A DNA stretch of 64,000 nt from UBA1447 sp964627535. GTDB lineage: Bacteria > Bacillota > Clostridia > Oscillospirales > Acutalibacteraceae. Shown in pieces: positions 38,722 to 47,800 of this stretch. The notes beneath the pieces were generated by a model. The model saw only the letters and a program-made list of their open reading frames with translations. It searched no databases and had not been told where the DNA came from. Every line of letters begins with the position of its first letter. The stretch's first letter is position 1. Made by a program: the position numbers and the translations under genes. The stretch is from assembly GCA_964627535.1 (NCBI GenBank), contig CAZVJW010000008.1, positions 40,493 to 104,492 on the forward strand, in the 5' to 3' direction.

Positions 38722-38757
38722 AAAAGATGTTCCTTGCCCAAGGCAAAGAACATCTTT
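38722..38757 (-). terminator. Rho-independent terminator of the TM2 gene
   Basis: AAAGATGTTC (38723 onward) pairs with GAACATCTTT (ending 38757) around CTTGCCCAAGGCAAA. In minus orientation the stem is followed by a short T-run. Confidence 0.75.
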
Positions 38758-38780
38758 ATGATTCCTGTTTAACTCAGAAA

Positions 38781-39173
38781 TTAATCCTTCAGCAGTACAC
38801 CGTTTGCGTCTTTATTGATGGAGCCGGTTAAAATCATAATTCCCTCAATAAATCCCCAAAGACCGGCAGCCCCGCAAGTTACAACAGTCAGAACAATTTG
38901 CAGAACCGCTCTGTTGGTAAAGCCCAAATAGAAGTTGTGCACCCCGAATGATCCAATAAATATTCCCAGTAAACCAGCTGTAATCTTTGATTTTTGTTCA
39001 CCTTGAATCGGCTGTAATAACGGCGCACCGCAATTGGTACAGACTGCCGCGCCCGGAGATGTTGGTGCCGCACAGTTTTGGCAGAAAGCAACGCCCTGAC
39101 CTCTTGGCGCGCCGCATCTTACGCAAACCACCGCTGCATCATCAAGTTGATTGGCACAGTTTTTACAAAACAT
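38781..39173 (-). CDS. Zinc-ribbon TM2-domain membrane protein
   Basis: ATG 39173 follows GGAGG by seven bases, so the longer upstream frame is not used; 131 residues. Two or three short zinc-ribbon units (FCKNCANQL, CVRCGAPRG, FCQNCAA, CTNCGAP) occupy residues 1-60. A TM2 domain follows: two membrane spans around the signature LGIFIGSFGVHNFYLG. The function of such proteins is unknown. Its zinc ribbons resemble the one in the TIR paralogue at 34365-35828, but it is separated from the TIR cluster by a pseudogene and a terminator, so it is probably an independent gene. Confidence 0.85.
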   Translation of the reverse strand: MFCKNCANQLDDAAVVCVRCGAPRGQGVAFCQNCAAPTSPGAAVCTNCGAPLLQPIQGEQKSKITAGLLGIFIGSFGVHNFYLGFTNRAVLQIVLTVVTCGAAGLWGFIEGIMILTGSINKDANGVLLKD

Positions 39174-39253
39174 AAAGCAACCTCCTTCAAATTTATACTT
39201 TTTCGGTAAGAAAGAATAACACAAAAGTACATCTTGTTCTTTCCTTTTTTCAT

Positions 39254-39280
39254 ATTATACTTAGAAATATAAAATGTCAA
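39254..39280 (-). promoter_or_regulatory. Putative promoter of the TM2 gene
   Basis: On the minus strand TTGACA (39280-39275), a 15-base spacer and TATAAT (39259-39254). The spacer is shorter than ideal, but both boxes match the consensus. Confidence 0.6.
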
Positions 39281-39380
39281 TACAAATTCCATTAAACGCC
39301 GGAATTTCTGATATTTGTACACAACCGTTGTATTTGAACAGCTATTGTATTGTTTCAATTCTGATCCATATACAAATTGT

Positions 39381-39408
39381 TTGACACCCTCTAAAATGAT
39401 GATATTAT
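39381..39408 (+). promoter_or_regulatory. Promoter of the PI-PLC/PHP operon
   Basis: TTGACA (39381-39386), a 16-base spacer and TATTAT (39403-39408), about 43 bases before the ATG at 39452. Confidence 0.75.
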
Positions 39409-39451
39409 ATATATAAATAATAATTTGAATGTTTGATTAAGGAGGATTAAC

Positions 39452-40351
39452 ATGGATTCAACAAACTGGCTATCATTGCTGCAGGACAGCATACCACTTT
39501 CATTAATAAACATACCGGGCACTCATGACAGTTCAACGCAGTTTGTCACCCTATCTCCTTTCAGCAGATGCCAGAACAAAAGCATCGGTCAACAGCTTGA
39601 AATTGGTATTCGATTTCTTGATATTCGCCTTGAGCTTAAAGGTGCTGATTTTAATGCTGTTCATGGTATTGCGGACTGCAGAACTTTAAAAAGCAGGAAT
39701 TCGCCGTTGCTTCATTTTGATGATACCTTCGAAAGATGTTTAAACTTCCTTCAAAAACATCCTACAGAAGCGATAATCCTCAGTTTAAAAATGGAAAGAG
39801 GAAATAACAGCGATGAGTTTTTCAGCACTTTCACCAAGCGATTTATCGTACCTTATTTTTCGAATTGGTTCTTAGAGAATCGCATACCCTCATTGAATGA
39901 ATGCCGCGGCAAGTTAGTTCTTATGCGGCGGTGCGTTTTGGGCAAACCAAATAAAGCCTTTACGGACCAGAATTCAGGGATGAATTTTACCAATATGGTT
40001 CAAAAAGATGCATCTGAAAACAGCTTGCAACTATTATGCTCTTTTAAGCTGCCTGACGAAGATCGGGCAAATGATTCCGCTGTTATTCAGGATCAATTCA
40101 TGCTTCATCCAAAAGCTAAATGGGAACGTGCTGCAAAGATATGTCTTGAAAGTGCCGAGCCAAACGATGAAACGGTTTATATTCATTATTTAAGCACCGC
40201 CGGAATGCCTTTTTTACCTTCTTTCAATTCAAAGTATGTCAATTCCAAATTTAATAAATTCGAATTAAAAAGTAAAAAAGCATACGGCTGGATAATTTTA
40301 GATTTTCCAACCGAAGCTTTAACTGCAAAAATCATTGAGAGCAATTTTTAG
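39452..40351 (+). CDS. Phosphatidylinositol-specific phospholipase C (PI-PLC X domain)-like protein
   Basis: The 299-residue protein covers one PI-PLC X barrel. The two catalytic histidines are His25 (INIPGTHDSS) and His71 (FNAVHGI); also present are RFLDIRLELKG (the Asp/Arg strand), EAIILSLKMERG and, late, YGWIILDFPTEAL. Bacterial PI-PLCs cleave phosphatidylinositol or GPI to inositol cyclic phosphate and diacylglycerol. No signal peptide is seen, unlike most secreted PI-PLCs, so it may act in the cytosol on an imported phosphodiester. It is the first gene of an operon with the split PHP hydrolase. A strong AAGGAGGA site precedes the start. Confidence 0.88.
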   Translation: MDSTNWLSLLQDSIPLSLINIPGTHDSSTQFVTLSPFSRCQNKSIGQQLEIGIRFLDIRLELKGADFNAVHGIADCRTLKSRNSPLLHFDDTFERCLNFLQKHPTEAIILSLKMERGNNSDEFFSTFTKRFIVPYFSNWFLENRIPSLNECRGKLVLMRRCVLGKPNKAFTDQNSGMNFTNMVQKDASENSLQLLCSFKLPDEDRANDSAVIQDQFMLHPKAKWERAAKICLESAEPNDETVYIHYLSTAGMPFLPSFNSKYVNSKFNKFELKSKKAYGWIILDFPTEALTAKIIESNF

Positions 40352-40358
40352 GTGACAT

Positions 40359-40832
40359 ATGAAACTTATTTTTGAAAATAGATTAATACTGAATCCCAAA
40401 AATTCAAAAAGTAATATATATCTGCCTTTTAACATAGAATCCGGCTTTGAAAGGATGGAGATTCATTTTTCATATACGCCTAAATTTCTTGAAGACAGAA
40501 ATCTGTCGCAGACGTACATCGAGGAAGGTATGAAAAAGTACGCACCGGGTGAATTCAGGTCCGGGTATAAAACATGGGAATATTATCTTCCTGTTACAAA
40601 TTTAATTACATTATCCCTGGACAGCCCGGAAGGATATGTCGGCTGCGCCCACAGACACAATCCGGAGCAAATGCATATTCTGTCCGAATCGTTCGGTTCT
40701 CCCGGTTTTGTTGCTGTCAACTTAACCGGCGGTATTTGGCAGGCGGTTATCAATGTTCATGCTGTTGTTACCGAGAACTGCAACTGCATCCTTAAAATTA
40801 TCGGCTTCAGCGGCAGGGAGGGATCAATATGA
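40359..40832 (+). CDS. N-terminal beta-sandwich module of a CehA-type hydrolase, encoded separately
   Basis: The 157-residue product is rich in beta strands. It has the pattern ITLSLDSPEGYVGCAHRHNP … PGFVAVNLTGGIWQAVINVH, which recalls the N-terminal domain found fused to PHP domains in CehA/McbA-like metallohydrolases (LFDPxGFRG…GYLPGPLPAGEWTVVLGVH). Its stop overlaps the start of the PHP gene (ATGA at 40829-40832), so translation is coupled and the two products probably form one enzyme. It has no signal peptide. The start lies seven bases after the PI-PLC stop, with only a weak GGTGA site. The assignment rests on my pattern recognition, so it is moderate. Confidence 0.6.
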   Translation: MKLIFENRLILNPKNSKSNIYLPFNIESGFERMEIHFSYTPKFLEDRNLSQTYIEEGMKKYAPGEFRSGYKTWEYYLPVTNLITLSLDSPEGYVGCAHRHNPEQMHILSESFGSPGFVAVNLTGGIWQAVINVHAVVTENCNCILKIIGFSGREGSI

Positions 40833-41821
40833 ACTGGTTTGCAGTCGAACTTCATTGCCATACGCTGCACAGCGACGGGCAATTTACAGTTGACGCTCTT
40901 CTTGAAAACGCACAGAAATTATCACTTGACGGAATCGCTTTAACGGACCATAACACTACGTCCGGCTTGGCCGAGTTGCCTTGCTGCAGCGAGGTGTCCG
41001 GGGAACCTGCATCCGGAAATATCTGTGCAGTCAAAGGAGTTGAATGGACAACCTTTTTCGGCCATATGCTTGTGCTTGACTGCCCCGTTTATGTTGATTG
41101 GCGGGACGCTTTACCGGACACTATAGATGAAAAGATAAGTGAAATATGCTCGAACGGCGGAGTGGTTGGTATCGCTCACCCTTATGAGCTTGGAAGCCCT
41201 ATGTGCACCGGCTGCTATTGGGATTACCATGTAACCGGATGGGAAAACGTAAATTTCATTGAAGTTTGGTCAGAGTCCTTCCCCTGTATAAAAACACTTA
41301 ACCGTCGTGCGGTTGATCTTTGGAGCAGTATTTTGGACAAGGGGTATTCTGTAGCCGCAACATACGGAAAGGATTGGCACGGGAAGAAAGACGAAACAGT
41401 ACCGTGTGCCTGCACCTATATCGGAACCGAGAGTTCAATATTAACTGCCGCTGACATTAAAAGCGCTCTGTTTCGCGGTCTGACAGTGATTACAATGGGG
41501 CCGCTTTTTCTTCTTGAGGCAATGCAAGGAGAAGACAATCATCAAATCGGAAGTACTATTAAATGCGGTAGGATATGCTTCAAATTTTCAGTTGACTTAA
41601 CTGCCCGAGAAAAGCATTGGAAAAGTTTCAACTTTAACATCGTTACATATCGTCTTATAACAAACGGCAGCCGGGTTGTTGCCGAACTGCCGTTTGAAGG
41701 CAGTATGGCTCAACTCGAGATTGTTGCACAAACCGGTTGGTATCGCGGAGAACTGTGGGGGTCCGTAATGGGTAAAAACTGCTGCATAGCCATGACAAGC
41801 CCCTTTTACTGTTATACATAG
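40829..41821 (+). CDS. PHP-domain metallohydrolase (CehA/McbA type)
   Basis: This 330-residue protein has the first PHP metal motif ELHCHTLHSDG at 8-18, the second LTDHNTT near 38, the third GVEWT near 70, and IAHPYELG near 112. A later His site is in YGKDWHGKK near 190. PHP enzymes use two or three metal ions to cleave phosphoester or ester bonds. In context with PI-PLC, a GDPD and a GPH symporter, a phosphoester substrate such as an inositol or glycerol phosphate is plausible. The C-terminal ~100 residues are beta-rich. It ends right before palindromic element copy 5. Confidence 0.87.
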   Translation: MNWFAVELHCHTLHSDGQFTVDALLENAQKLSLDGIALTDHNTTSGLAELPCCSEVSGEPASGNICAVKGVEWTTFFGHMLVLDCPVYVDWRDALPDTIDEKISEICSNGGVVGIAHPYELGSPMCTGCYWDYHVTGWENVNFIEVWSESFPCIKTLNRRAVDLWSSILDKGYSVAATYGKDWHGKKDETVPCACTYIGTESSILTAADIKSALFRGLTVITMGPLFLLEAMQGEDNHQIGSTIKCGRICFKFSVDLTAREKHWKSFNFNIVTYRLITNGSRVVAELPFEGSMAQLEIVAQTGWYRGELWGSVMGKNCCIAMTSPFYCYT

Positions 41822-41823
41822 TC

Positions 41824-41926
41824 ATACTAATTCACGATTAAAAAACCTCTAAAAAACCAAGCAAAAGCTTTGATATATGAGGTTTTGTGCGGATTTTTTA
41901 GTTAGGTTTTTATGAGTAATTAGTAT
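41824..41926 (+). repeat. MITE-like palindromic element, copy 5 (subfamily A, 103 bp, no insert)
   Basis: It lies between the PHP gene and the GPH symporter gene and may end the operon's transcription or form a readthrough hairpin. It is the empty-site reference for the nested insert of copies 1 and 6: it reads CTTTGATATATGAGGTTTTG where those two carry 32 extra bases. Confidence 0.85.
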
Positions 41927-41999
41927 CAGATAAAAGTTCAACATTTTTACTGATGCCAAGCTACTATTCAATTAAAGTTAAGAAAGGGATGGAATTAAC

Positions 42000-43496
42000 A
42001 TGAAGAGGGATACCAAGGCAAAGATTGGTTATGGTTTCGGCGATATTTACGGCGGTGGTTCATTCCTGGTTTTCAGCCTGCTTTATATGAATTTTCTGAT
42101 AGTGGTGGAAGGGTTGCCGGTTGTTGCAACTTCTGTCATCATATTGATTGGTAAACTTTGGGATGCAGTTACCGACCCGATATGCGGCAGAATATCCGAC
42201 AAAACCCGCACGAAATTCGGGAGGCGGCGTATTTTCTTTCTAATCGGAATACTACCGGTGTTTTTCACTTTTATTATGCTTTTCTATTCCTTTGGGATTG
42301 AAAACATGACTGCAAAAATAGTCTATCACACTTTTGCCTATATGATGTTTTGCACGGCATTTACCATTGTCATGGTTCCGTATAATGCCATACTTTCCGA
42401 CATAACGGACGACTATAACGAACGGACAAGTTTTACAACCGTTAGGATGGTCATGTCAGGCGCAGCATCATTGTTTTGCGCTGTACTTCCGGGCATTATA
42501 ATAAAATCGATAAGCGGAAGTGCAAACGGCCCCCGGCAAAAGCCCGGTTATCTTGCAATGGCTGTTGTTCTGGCAGCTGTTTTCGGCCTTTGCTGGCTAT
42601 TAACATTCCTCGGAACAAAAGAGAAAAAGGACCTGCCTGAACCGGATATCATGACACTCCGGAAGTGGCTGTCTGTTTTCAAAAACAAGGCTTATTTGAA
42701 TTTTCTCGGCATATTTTTATCTTATCAAATCGCTATCGACCTTATGCTGGCACTGTTGATTTTCTATATTGATATCGTCGTACTAAAATATAAAAGTTAT
42801 GAGTTGATTGTTGGTGTGTTGCTCATCTGTTCGATGTTTTTGATGGTGCCTATGGGTGCGATAGCTAAAAAGAAGGGTAAAACTTTCCCCTTGTTTATCG
42901 GGCTGCCGATATGGGTTCTCACCATGCTTGCTTTTATCCCGACAAACCAGAATACTCCCGTAGTTGTCTTTTGTGTATTTGCCGTGTTAATCTCCTTTGG
43001 ATCATCTTCGGGAAATCTGTCAACCTGGTCAATGCTTTCGGATATCTATGATGTCGACGAAATCATCACCGGCAAACGCAGAGAAGGCATATACAGCGGG
43101 ATAACAACTTTCCTTAGAAAAGCCTCGAGCGGAGTCGCTATTTTATTATTGGGATTCGGATTGAAAGCCATGGGATTTGACCAGAACCAATATAATTTGA
43201 TAAAAGCAACGGCAGCAGAATTCAATCCTGCAGCTTACGCTAAAAGTGATGTTGTTTCCGGTGTAAAATGGATGTTTATAATTGTTCCGATTATTTTAAT
43301 GACCTCATGCCTGTTTTTTGCTATCAAAAACAAAATAAATAAAAAGCGTTTCGATTCGATTCAAGCAGGGATTGCCGAGTTCAAAGCCAACGGCAATATT
43401 GACGCGCTTAAAGAAGACGAATTGGCCGATGTGCTGATGGTAACAGGGATGGATAATAAGGATTTGTGGGCCGGAAACGTTAAAAAAGAACCCTAA
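42000..43496 (+). CDS. GPH-family (melibiose carrier-like) cation symporter
   Basis: The 498-residue protein has about 12 membrane spans and the GPH signature in the first half (AKIGYGFGDIYGG, then LWDAVTDPICGRISDKTRTK and FGRRR). GPH proteins import sugars, glycosides or similar solutes with Na+ or H+. The C-terminal soluble tail (ADVLMVTGMDNKDLWAG) is long. The substrate cannot be told from sequence; the neighbours (PI-PLC, PHP hydrolase, GDPD) suggest a glycosyl- or inositol-phosphodiester product. It has its own ribosome binding site (AAAGGGATGGA). A bidirectional terminator follows. Confidence 0.92.
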   Translation: MKRDTKAKIGYGFGDIYGGGSFLVFSLLYMNFLIVVEGLPVVATSVIILIGKLWDAVTDPICGRISDKTRTKFGRRRIFFLIGILPVFFTFIMLFYSFGIENMTAKIVYHTFAYMMFCTAFTIVMVPYNAILSDITDDYNERTSFTTVRMVMSGAASLFCAVLPGIIIKSISGSANGPRQKPGYLAMAVVLAAVFGLCWLLTFLGTKEKKDLPEPDIMTLRKWLSVFKNKAYLNFLGIFLSYQIAIDLMLALLIFYIDIVVLKYKSYELIVGVLLICSMFLMVPMGAIAKKKGKTFPLFIGLPIWVLTMLAFIPTNQNTPVVVFCVFAVLISFGSSSGNLSTWSMLSDIYDVDEIITGKRREGIYSGITTFLRKASSGVAILLLGFGLKAMGFDQNQYNLIKATAAEFNPAAYAKSDVVSGVKWMFIIVPIILMTSCLFFAIKNKINKKRFDSIQAGIAEFKANGNIDALKEDELADVLMVTGMDNKDLWAGNVKKEP

Positions 43497-43529
43497 TTTC
43501 TCCCGGTCTTTTTATCCGATTTCATAAAT

Positions 43530-43570
43530 ATTTAGCCGCGTATGCATTATTTCTGCATACGCGGCTAAAT
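43530..43570. terminator. Strong bidirectional terminator between the GPH and GDPD genes
   Basis: ATTTAGCCGCGTATGCA (43530-43546) pairs perfectly with TGCATACGCGGCTAAAT (43554-43570). The genes are convergent. Confidence 0.92.
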
Positions 43571-43585
43571 ATCATTCAACAACCA

Positions 43586-44566
43586 TTATACGGTTTGAAA
43601 TATTTTACTGTATTTTTGATTTATACTTTTTGTAAGCGGAACATTTTTTATGTCGTTATTTAAATATTCATTTAAAAGAATCGGTATGTTTGAAATTAAA
43701 TTCGTCTTTTGCGGCAATATACCCAATTTGTCGTAAAACCATTCAAGCAAACTAAGAACCGCAAATAAATGCGCAGCGCTGTCAATTGTCCACATATATA
43801 ACGCCTTGTCATTATCAATAAGCGCAGACATTTTTTTAATATTAATCTTTGTCCAAAGAAGCGAATAAAAATCAAACGGCATATTTTTAATAAAGTTCTC
43901 GTCGATTGCCTTCCTTTTACTGACTACCTTTATTGCTTCAAGAAGACCGATTTTTACTCCGGTTTTTTCGCCAATAGTGATAGTTCTCTCGGCATCATAG
44001 CTTTTAACTATAATGTTCAGTCTGCTTTTATATGTATTAACGAGCTCTATAGTCGCATCACGGTTTTTATCGCTGGCCTCTTTTAGTTCAAGTACTATTT
44101 CCTTATCATATCCTTTTTCCGCCAGATATTCGAACATTTCAAAAGCTTTTGGCACAATTGTTGTATTTTGCAGCCTTTGGCTGATAATTGTTCTCACCCT
44201 TTTTGAATCGGGCAATAACAGCGCCCTGCTTCGAAGACTGTTGTAGTACTTCTCAGCGTTTGTGATTTTAATACGGCTAAGTTCATCATATGATATATCG
44301 CTGATTTTTTTATTGAATTTGCTTTTTGTCATTGTTTTCACATTGCCGTCGTGCAGCACAACCAGCACATTGTCCTGGGTTAGCCTCACATCGCATTCAA
44401 AGCCATTAATCCGTTCAAGCCCATTTCTTGAAACGGAAACTTGCAGAAAAGCCTCTAACGCTTCCATTCCGTTATCGACATGGTTAAATGCCCTTTCTGT
44501 TGGGCTGCCAACATTCATTCTGTGGGCAATTAAAAACAATTCGGGTTTAATTGCAACATTATCCAT
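43586..44566 (-). CDS. Glycerophosphodiester phosphodiesterase-like protein (GDPD)
   Basis: The 326-residue protein has the GDPD layout: LIAHRMN near residue 12 (the usual HRG reads HRM), then NGFECDVRLTQDNVLVVLHD near 54-73 with the metal-binding Glu/Asp and the catalytic His, and EIVLELKEA near 155. GDPDs release glycerol 3-phosphate from glycerophosphodiesters. There is no signal peptide, so it acts in the cytosol. A large C-terminal part (residues ~230-326) lacks a clear match. It is convergent to the symporter gene and may belong to the same phosphodiester theme. The ribosome binding site is AGGAGGA. Confidence 0.85.
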   Translation of the reverse strand: MDNVAIKPELFLIAHRMNVGSPTERAFNHVDNGMEALEAFLQVSVSRNGLERINGFECDVRLTQDNVLVVLHDGNVKTMTKSKFNKKISDISYDELSRIKITNAEKYYNSLRSRALLLPDSKRVRTIISQRLQNTTIVPKAFEMFEYLAEKGYDKEIVLELKEASDKNRDATIELVNTYKSRLNIIVKSYDAERTITIGEKTGVKIGLLEAIKVVSKRKAIDENFIKNMPFDFYSLLWTKINIKKMSALIDNDKALYMWTIDSAAHLFAVLSLLEWFYDKLGILPQKTNLISNIPILLNEYLNNDIKNVPLTKSINQKYSKIFQTV

Positions 44567-44663
44567 TATTAAATCCTCCTGAAAAGAACTTGATAATATT
44601 ATCGCATCAATTCATTTTATTCACAATAGTCTGAAAGAATTAATTCGTATTTTACAACAAATA

Positions 44664-44799
44664 ATACTAATTCACGATTAAAATACCTCTAAAAAATCAA
44701 GCAAAAGCTTTGATTTATACTATTCTCCATTTTAATGCAGAATAGTATTATGAGGTTTTGTGCGGATTATTTAGTTAGGTTTTTATGAGTAATTAGTAT
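44664..44799 (+). repeat. MITE-like palindromic element, copy 6 (subfamily A, 136 bp, with nested insert)
   Basis: It has the same orientation and length as copy 1, with the 32-bp insert at 44717-44748. It lies between the GDPD gene and the 3' end of the glycyl radical enzyme gene. The bases 44567-44663 and 44800-44857 hold nothing else that I can support. Confidence 0.85.
44717..44748 (+). repeat. Nested 32-bp palindromic insert inside MITE copy 6
   Basis: ATACTATTCT at the left and AGAATAGTAT at the right are perfect inverted repeats around CCATTTTAATGC. Compared with copy 5, TTAT appears on both sides of the insert, which could be a target duplication. Confidence 0.75.
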
Positions 44800-44857
44800 A
44801 AGGCCGCTAAATTCGATTAAGCAGCCTTGCTATTTGATTGTTCACCGCAGTTAAATA

Positions 44858-47800
44858 CTACGAATAACAGGTTCTATTGATAATTATCAGCTTCAATTCA
44901 TCGGAAAGCTCATTAAAATATGCACAATAACCTGCTACACGAACCATTAGATATTTATATTTCTCGGGGTTTTTGTATGCCTCCAGCAAAATTTCGCGGT
45001 TAATGACATTCGGCTGAAATTGCATACCGCCTTTTGTTAGAAAAGTCTTAAAAATACCTGCAAGGTTTTTTACACCTTGAGTACCCTGAAAAAGAGCGGA
45101 GTCAATTGTAAAGGTTACTGTTGTTCCGTTTGATGCATAATCCGTAAAATTTACATCTGAAATCGCATTCAGAGAAGAGAATAAATCTGATTCCTCCATT
45201 GCATAGTGCGGAGCAACACTGTTTGCAAGCGGGACACCTTTTAATCTGCCCGATGGCAATGCTTGTGTTTTTTTGCCGTATCTGTCACTGACATTTAAAG
45301 CGTAATAACCAGCCGAATAAACACCGTCGCGCGGGCAGTTTTTAACCGAAGCCAATGCATTATTGTAAATACACATCACTTTCGTCACCCACTCAGCAGT
45401 CTTCCGCGACGAATCGTCACCGAATTTCGGCACTGCAAGCAGTGCTTCCTGTATTTGCTGATTTCGTTCGCCCTCAAAATTATTGTCAATCGCTTCTATT
45501 ATATCATTTAAAGTAAATAATTTTTTGTTGAATACAACCTCATCGACAGCAAACAAAGAATCCGCAACATCCGTAACACCTATAGCCTGAATTCCGCTGC
45601 TGTTGAATGTCGTTCCGCCTTCATACGCGTCTTTTCCGCTTTCAACACATCCTTTGTAAAGAGATGATGCGAGAGGTGTTGTAAAGTTTTCCCGCAGTGC
45701 TTTTTCAATGTTTTGATGGTCTGTCAAGATTGCATTTGCCAAATGGTTCAGCCTTTTCTGGAATCGCTCAAGCAATTCGTCCATATCGGACGGAGGATTA
45801 TAAATATAAAATCCTCTTTCAATATTAAGTTTGTGAACTTTTTTATTATGTCTCGAAACGATATATTTTGAAAAAGCATTCTTACCATCGAATGTATACT
45901 CAATAAACTTCGATATTATTTTTTCTCGCTTATCACGCGAGTTGTAATTCCACAAATCATGTTCTTGACCTTTAAGCGCTTGTAAAAAAGGAAGAGCAAG
46001 GTTCATGTTGGCACAGTCTGTATTGCCGAAATGGTCATCCGAAGCGTTTGGTTCGACACAGCCGACTATGGCATAATTTCTTGCATGTTCAAGGGTTGTC
46101 GGGTAATGCTTTTGTATGGATTCAATGTATATTTCATCACTAAACAACTCAGGCATCGGGCATCCGTTTATATATATCTCCGCAAGCCTGTCTAAATATT
46201 CCGCCGGACTTTTCTTGCTAATTCTTGCTGTCATATTAATTGCAAGCGGCTGTAATTCACATGCGTCAATAAGCATATATGTAATATCATTGGTGGCATC
46301 ATTGCCGTCTTTGTCGATACCGCCGAAAGTTAACGCCTGGTCGGTAGATAATGTTTCAAACAGTTTGCTTACATTCAGGTATGAATCGCCGTCGTTCACC
46401 AATATGGCTTCATCCATTTTCAAAATAAACAAACAAAGCAATTCTTTGGCTTTTTCTTTTGTAATTATTCCCGCTTCTTTGTCCCTTTTATAGTACGGAA
46501 ATAATATTTGGTCAAGACGGCCTAAGGATACTGCATTTTCATAGGATTCGATGCAAAGTGCAATTTGTAAAAACATCATACTCTGCAGTGCTTCATGATA
46601 GGATCTGGCCGGATACTTTGGAACCCGTGTGCATATTTTTGCCATTTCATCAAGTTCTTCGCGGCGGATAGGATTTTTCTCACTCATGCTCAACTCTGAC
46701 AGCACAGCTGCATATCTTTGCGCAAAAGTTTCCAAACCCTCCAACGCAATAATAGCGCCTTTATAAAAATCTTGATTGTTTTTAGGTTTTTCGATCTGTT
46801 TAGCTTTGATTTCCTCAATCAGCCCGGTGGTACCAAGTTCAAGAATACGGTCAAAGTTCACTATGAAATGGGCAATTGCAGCCATGTTGTTGTTAAATCC
46901 CGCGATCATTTCCGATGAGCGTGCGATCATCGACATAAAATCAGAAAGTTTTGGATTTACCTTCCTTAACAGGCTGTGCTTAAACCAGAATGGGAATATT
47001 CTGGTATAGAAATACAGTCTCTCCTTGAAAGAACACTGGAAAGATACCGGCTTTTGTCGGTTAATTTTATAAAGAAATGATATATCAAGAATACCGTAAT
47101 GCTCTTCCCAAACCTGTCCGCCAACCCTTTTAGATGTGAAATTACCGACAAGAAGTTCATCAGGATAGACTTTAACCGTTTTATTGTCAAGAACATAAGA
47201 AAGTCTCTCTGCCCTGTGGATTGGAGTCGGTTTATCAAAGCCGTTTTTTCTGTAATACTTTGTTTTGAGTTTAGACACTTCAATACAAAGGGCCCTTTTG
47301 CTTTCCCTTATAGCCTTTTGAATATTCAACACGCGCTGTGAAAATACAGCCGGTTTCGGCGGCGAGACAAGATCAAGATTCTCCGCTCTTATGCCATACT
47401 TTTTAAACAGCTCTACCCCATTCTTTATTGATATAAGACTTTTTTCGGCAGAGATGCCAAGCGGTATAAAATCCAGTTCCAAGCGTTTAGCTTTATCTTC
47501 GTACATGTTATGATATTTCAGCAATTCAATAGAAGTATAATTGATTGATTTTAAAAATTCTGAAGCTGCTTTTATACTGTCTTCGCTGTCATTTAGACCG
47601 GGAACCAAAACCATGCGAAATTTAACATTCGCTTTTAAGTCAAGAAGATTTTTTATATTGCTGTGGATTAATACACTGTCTTGTTTTGTAAGTTTTTTAT
47701 GCAATTCATCGTCGCTGACAACCTTTAAGTCAACAAGAAAAAGGTCAATATACGGCGCGATTTCAAATATATTCTTCCACGGTGCGTATAGTGCTGTTTC

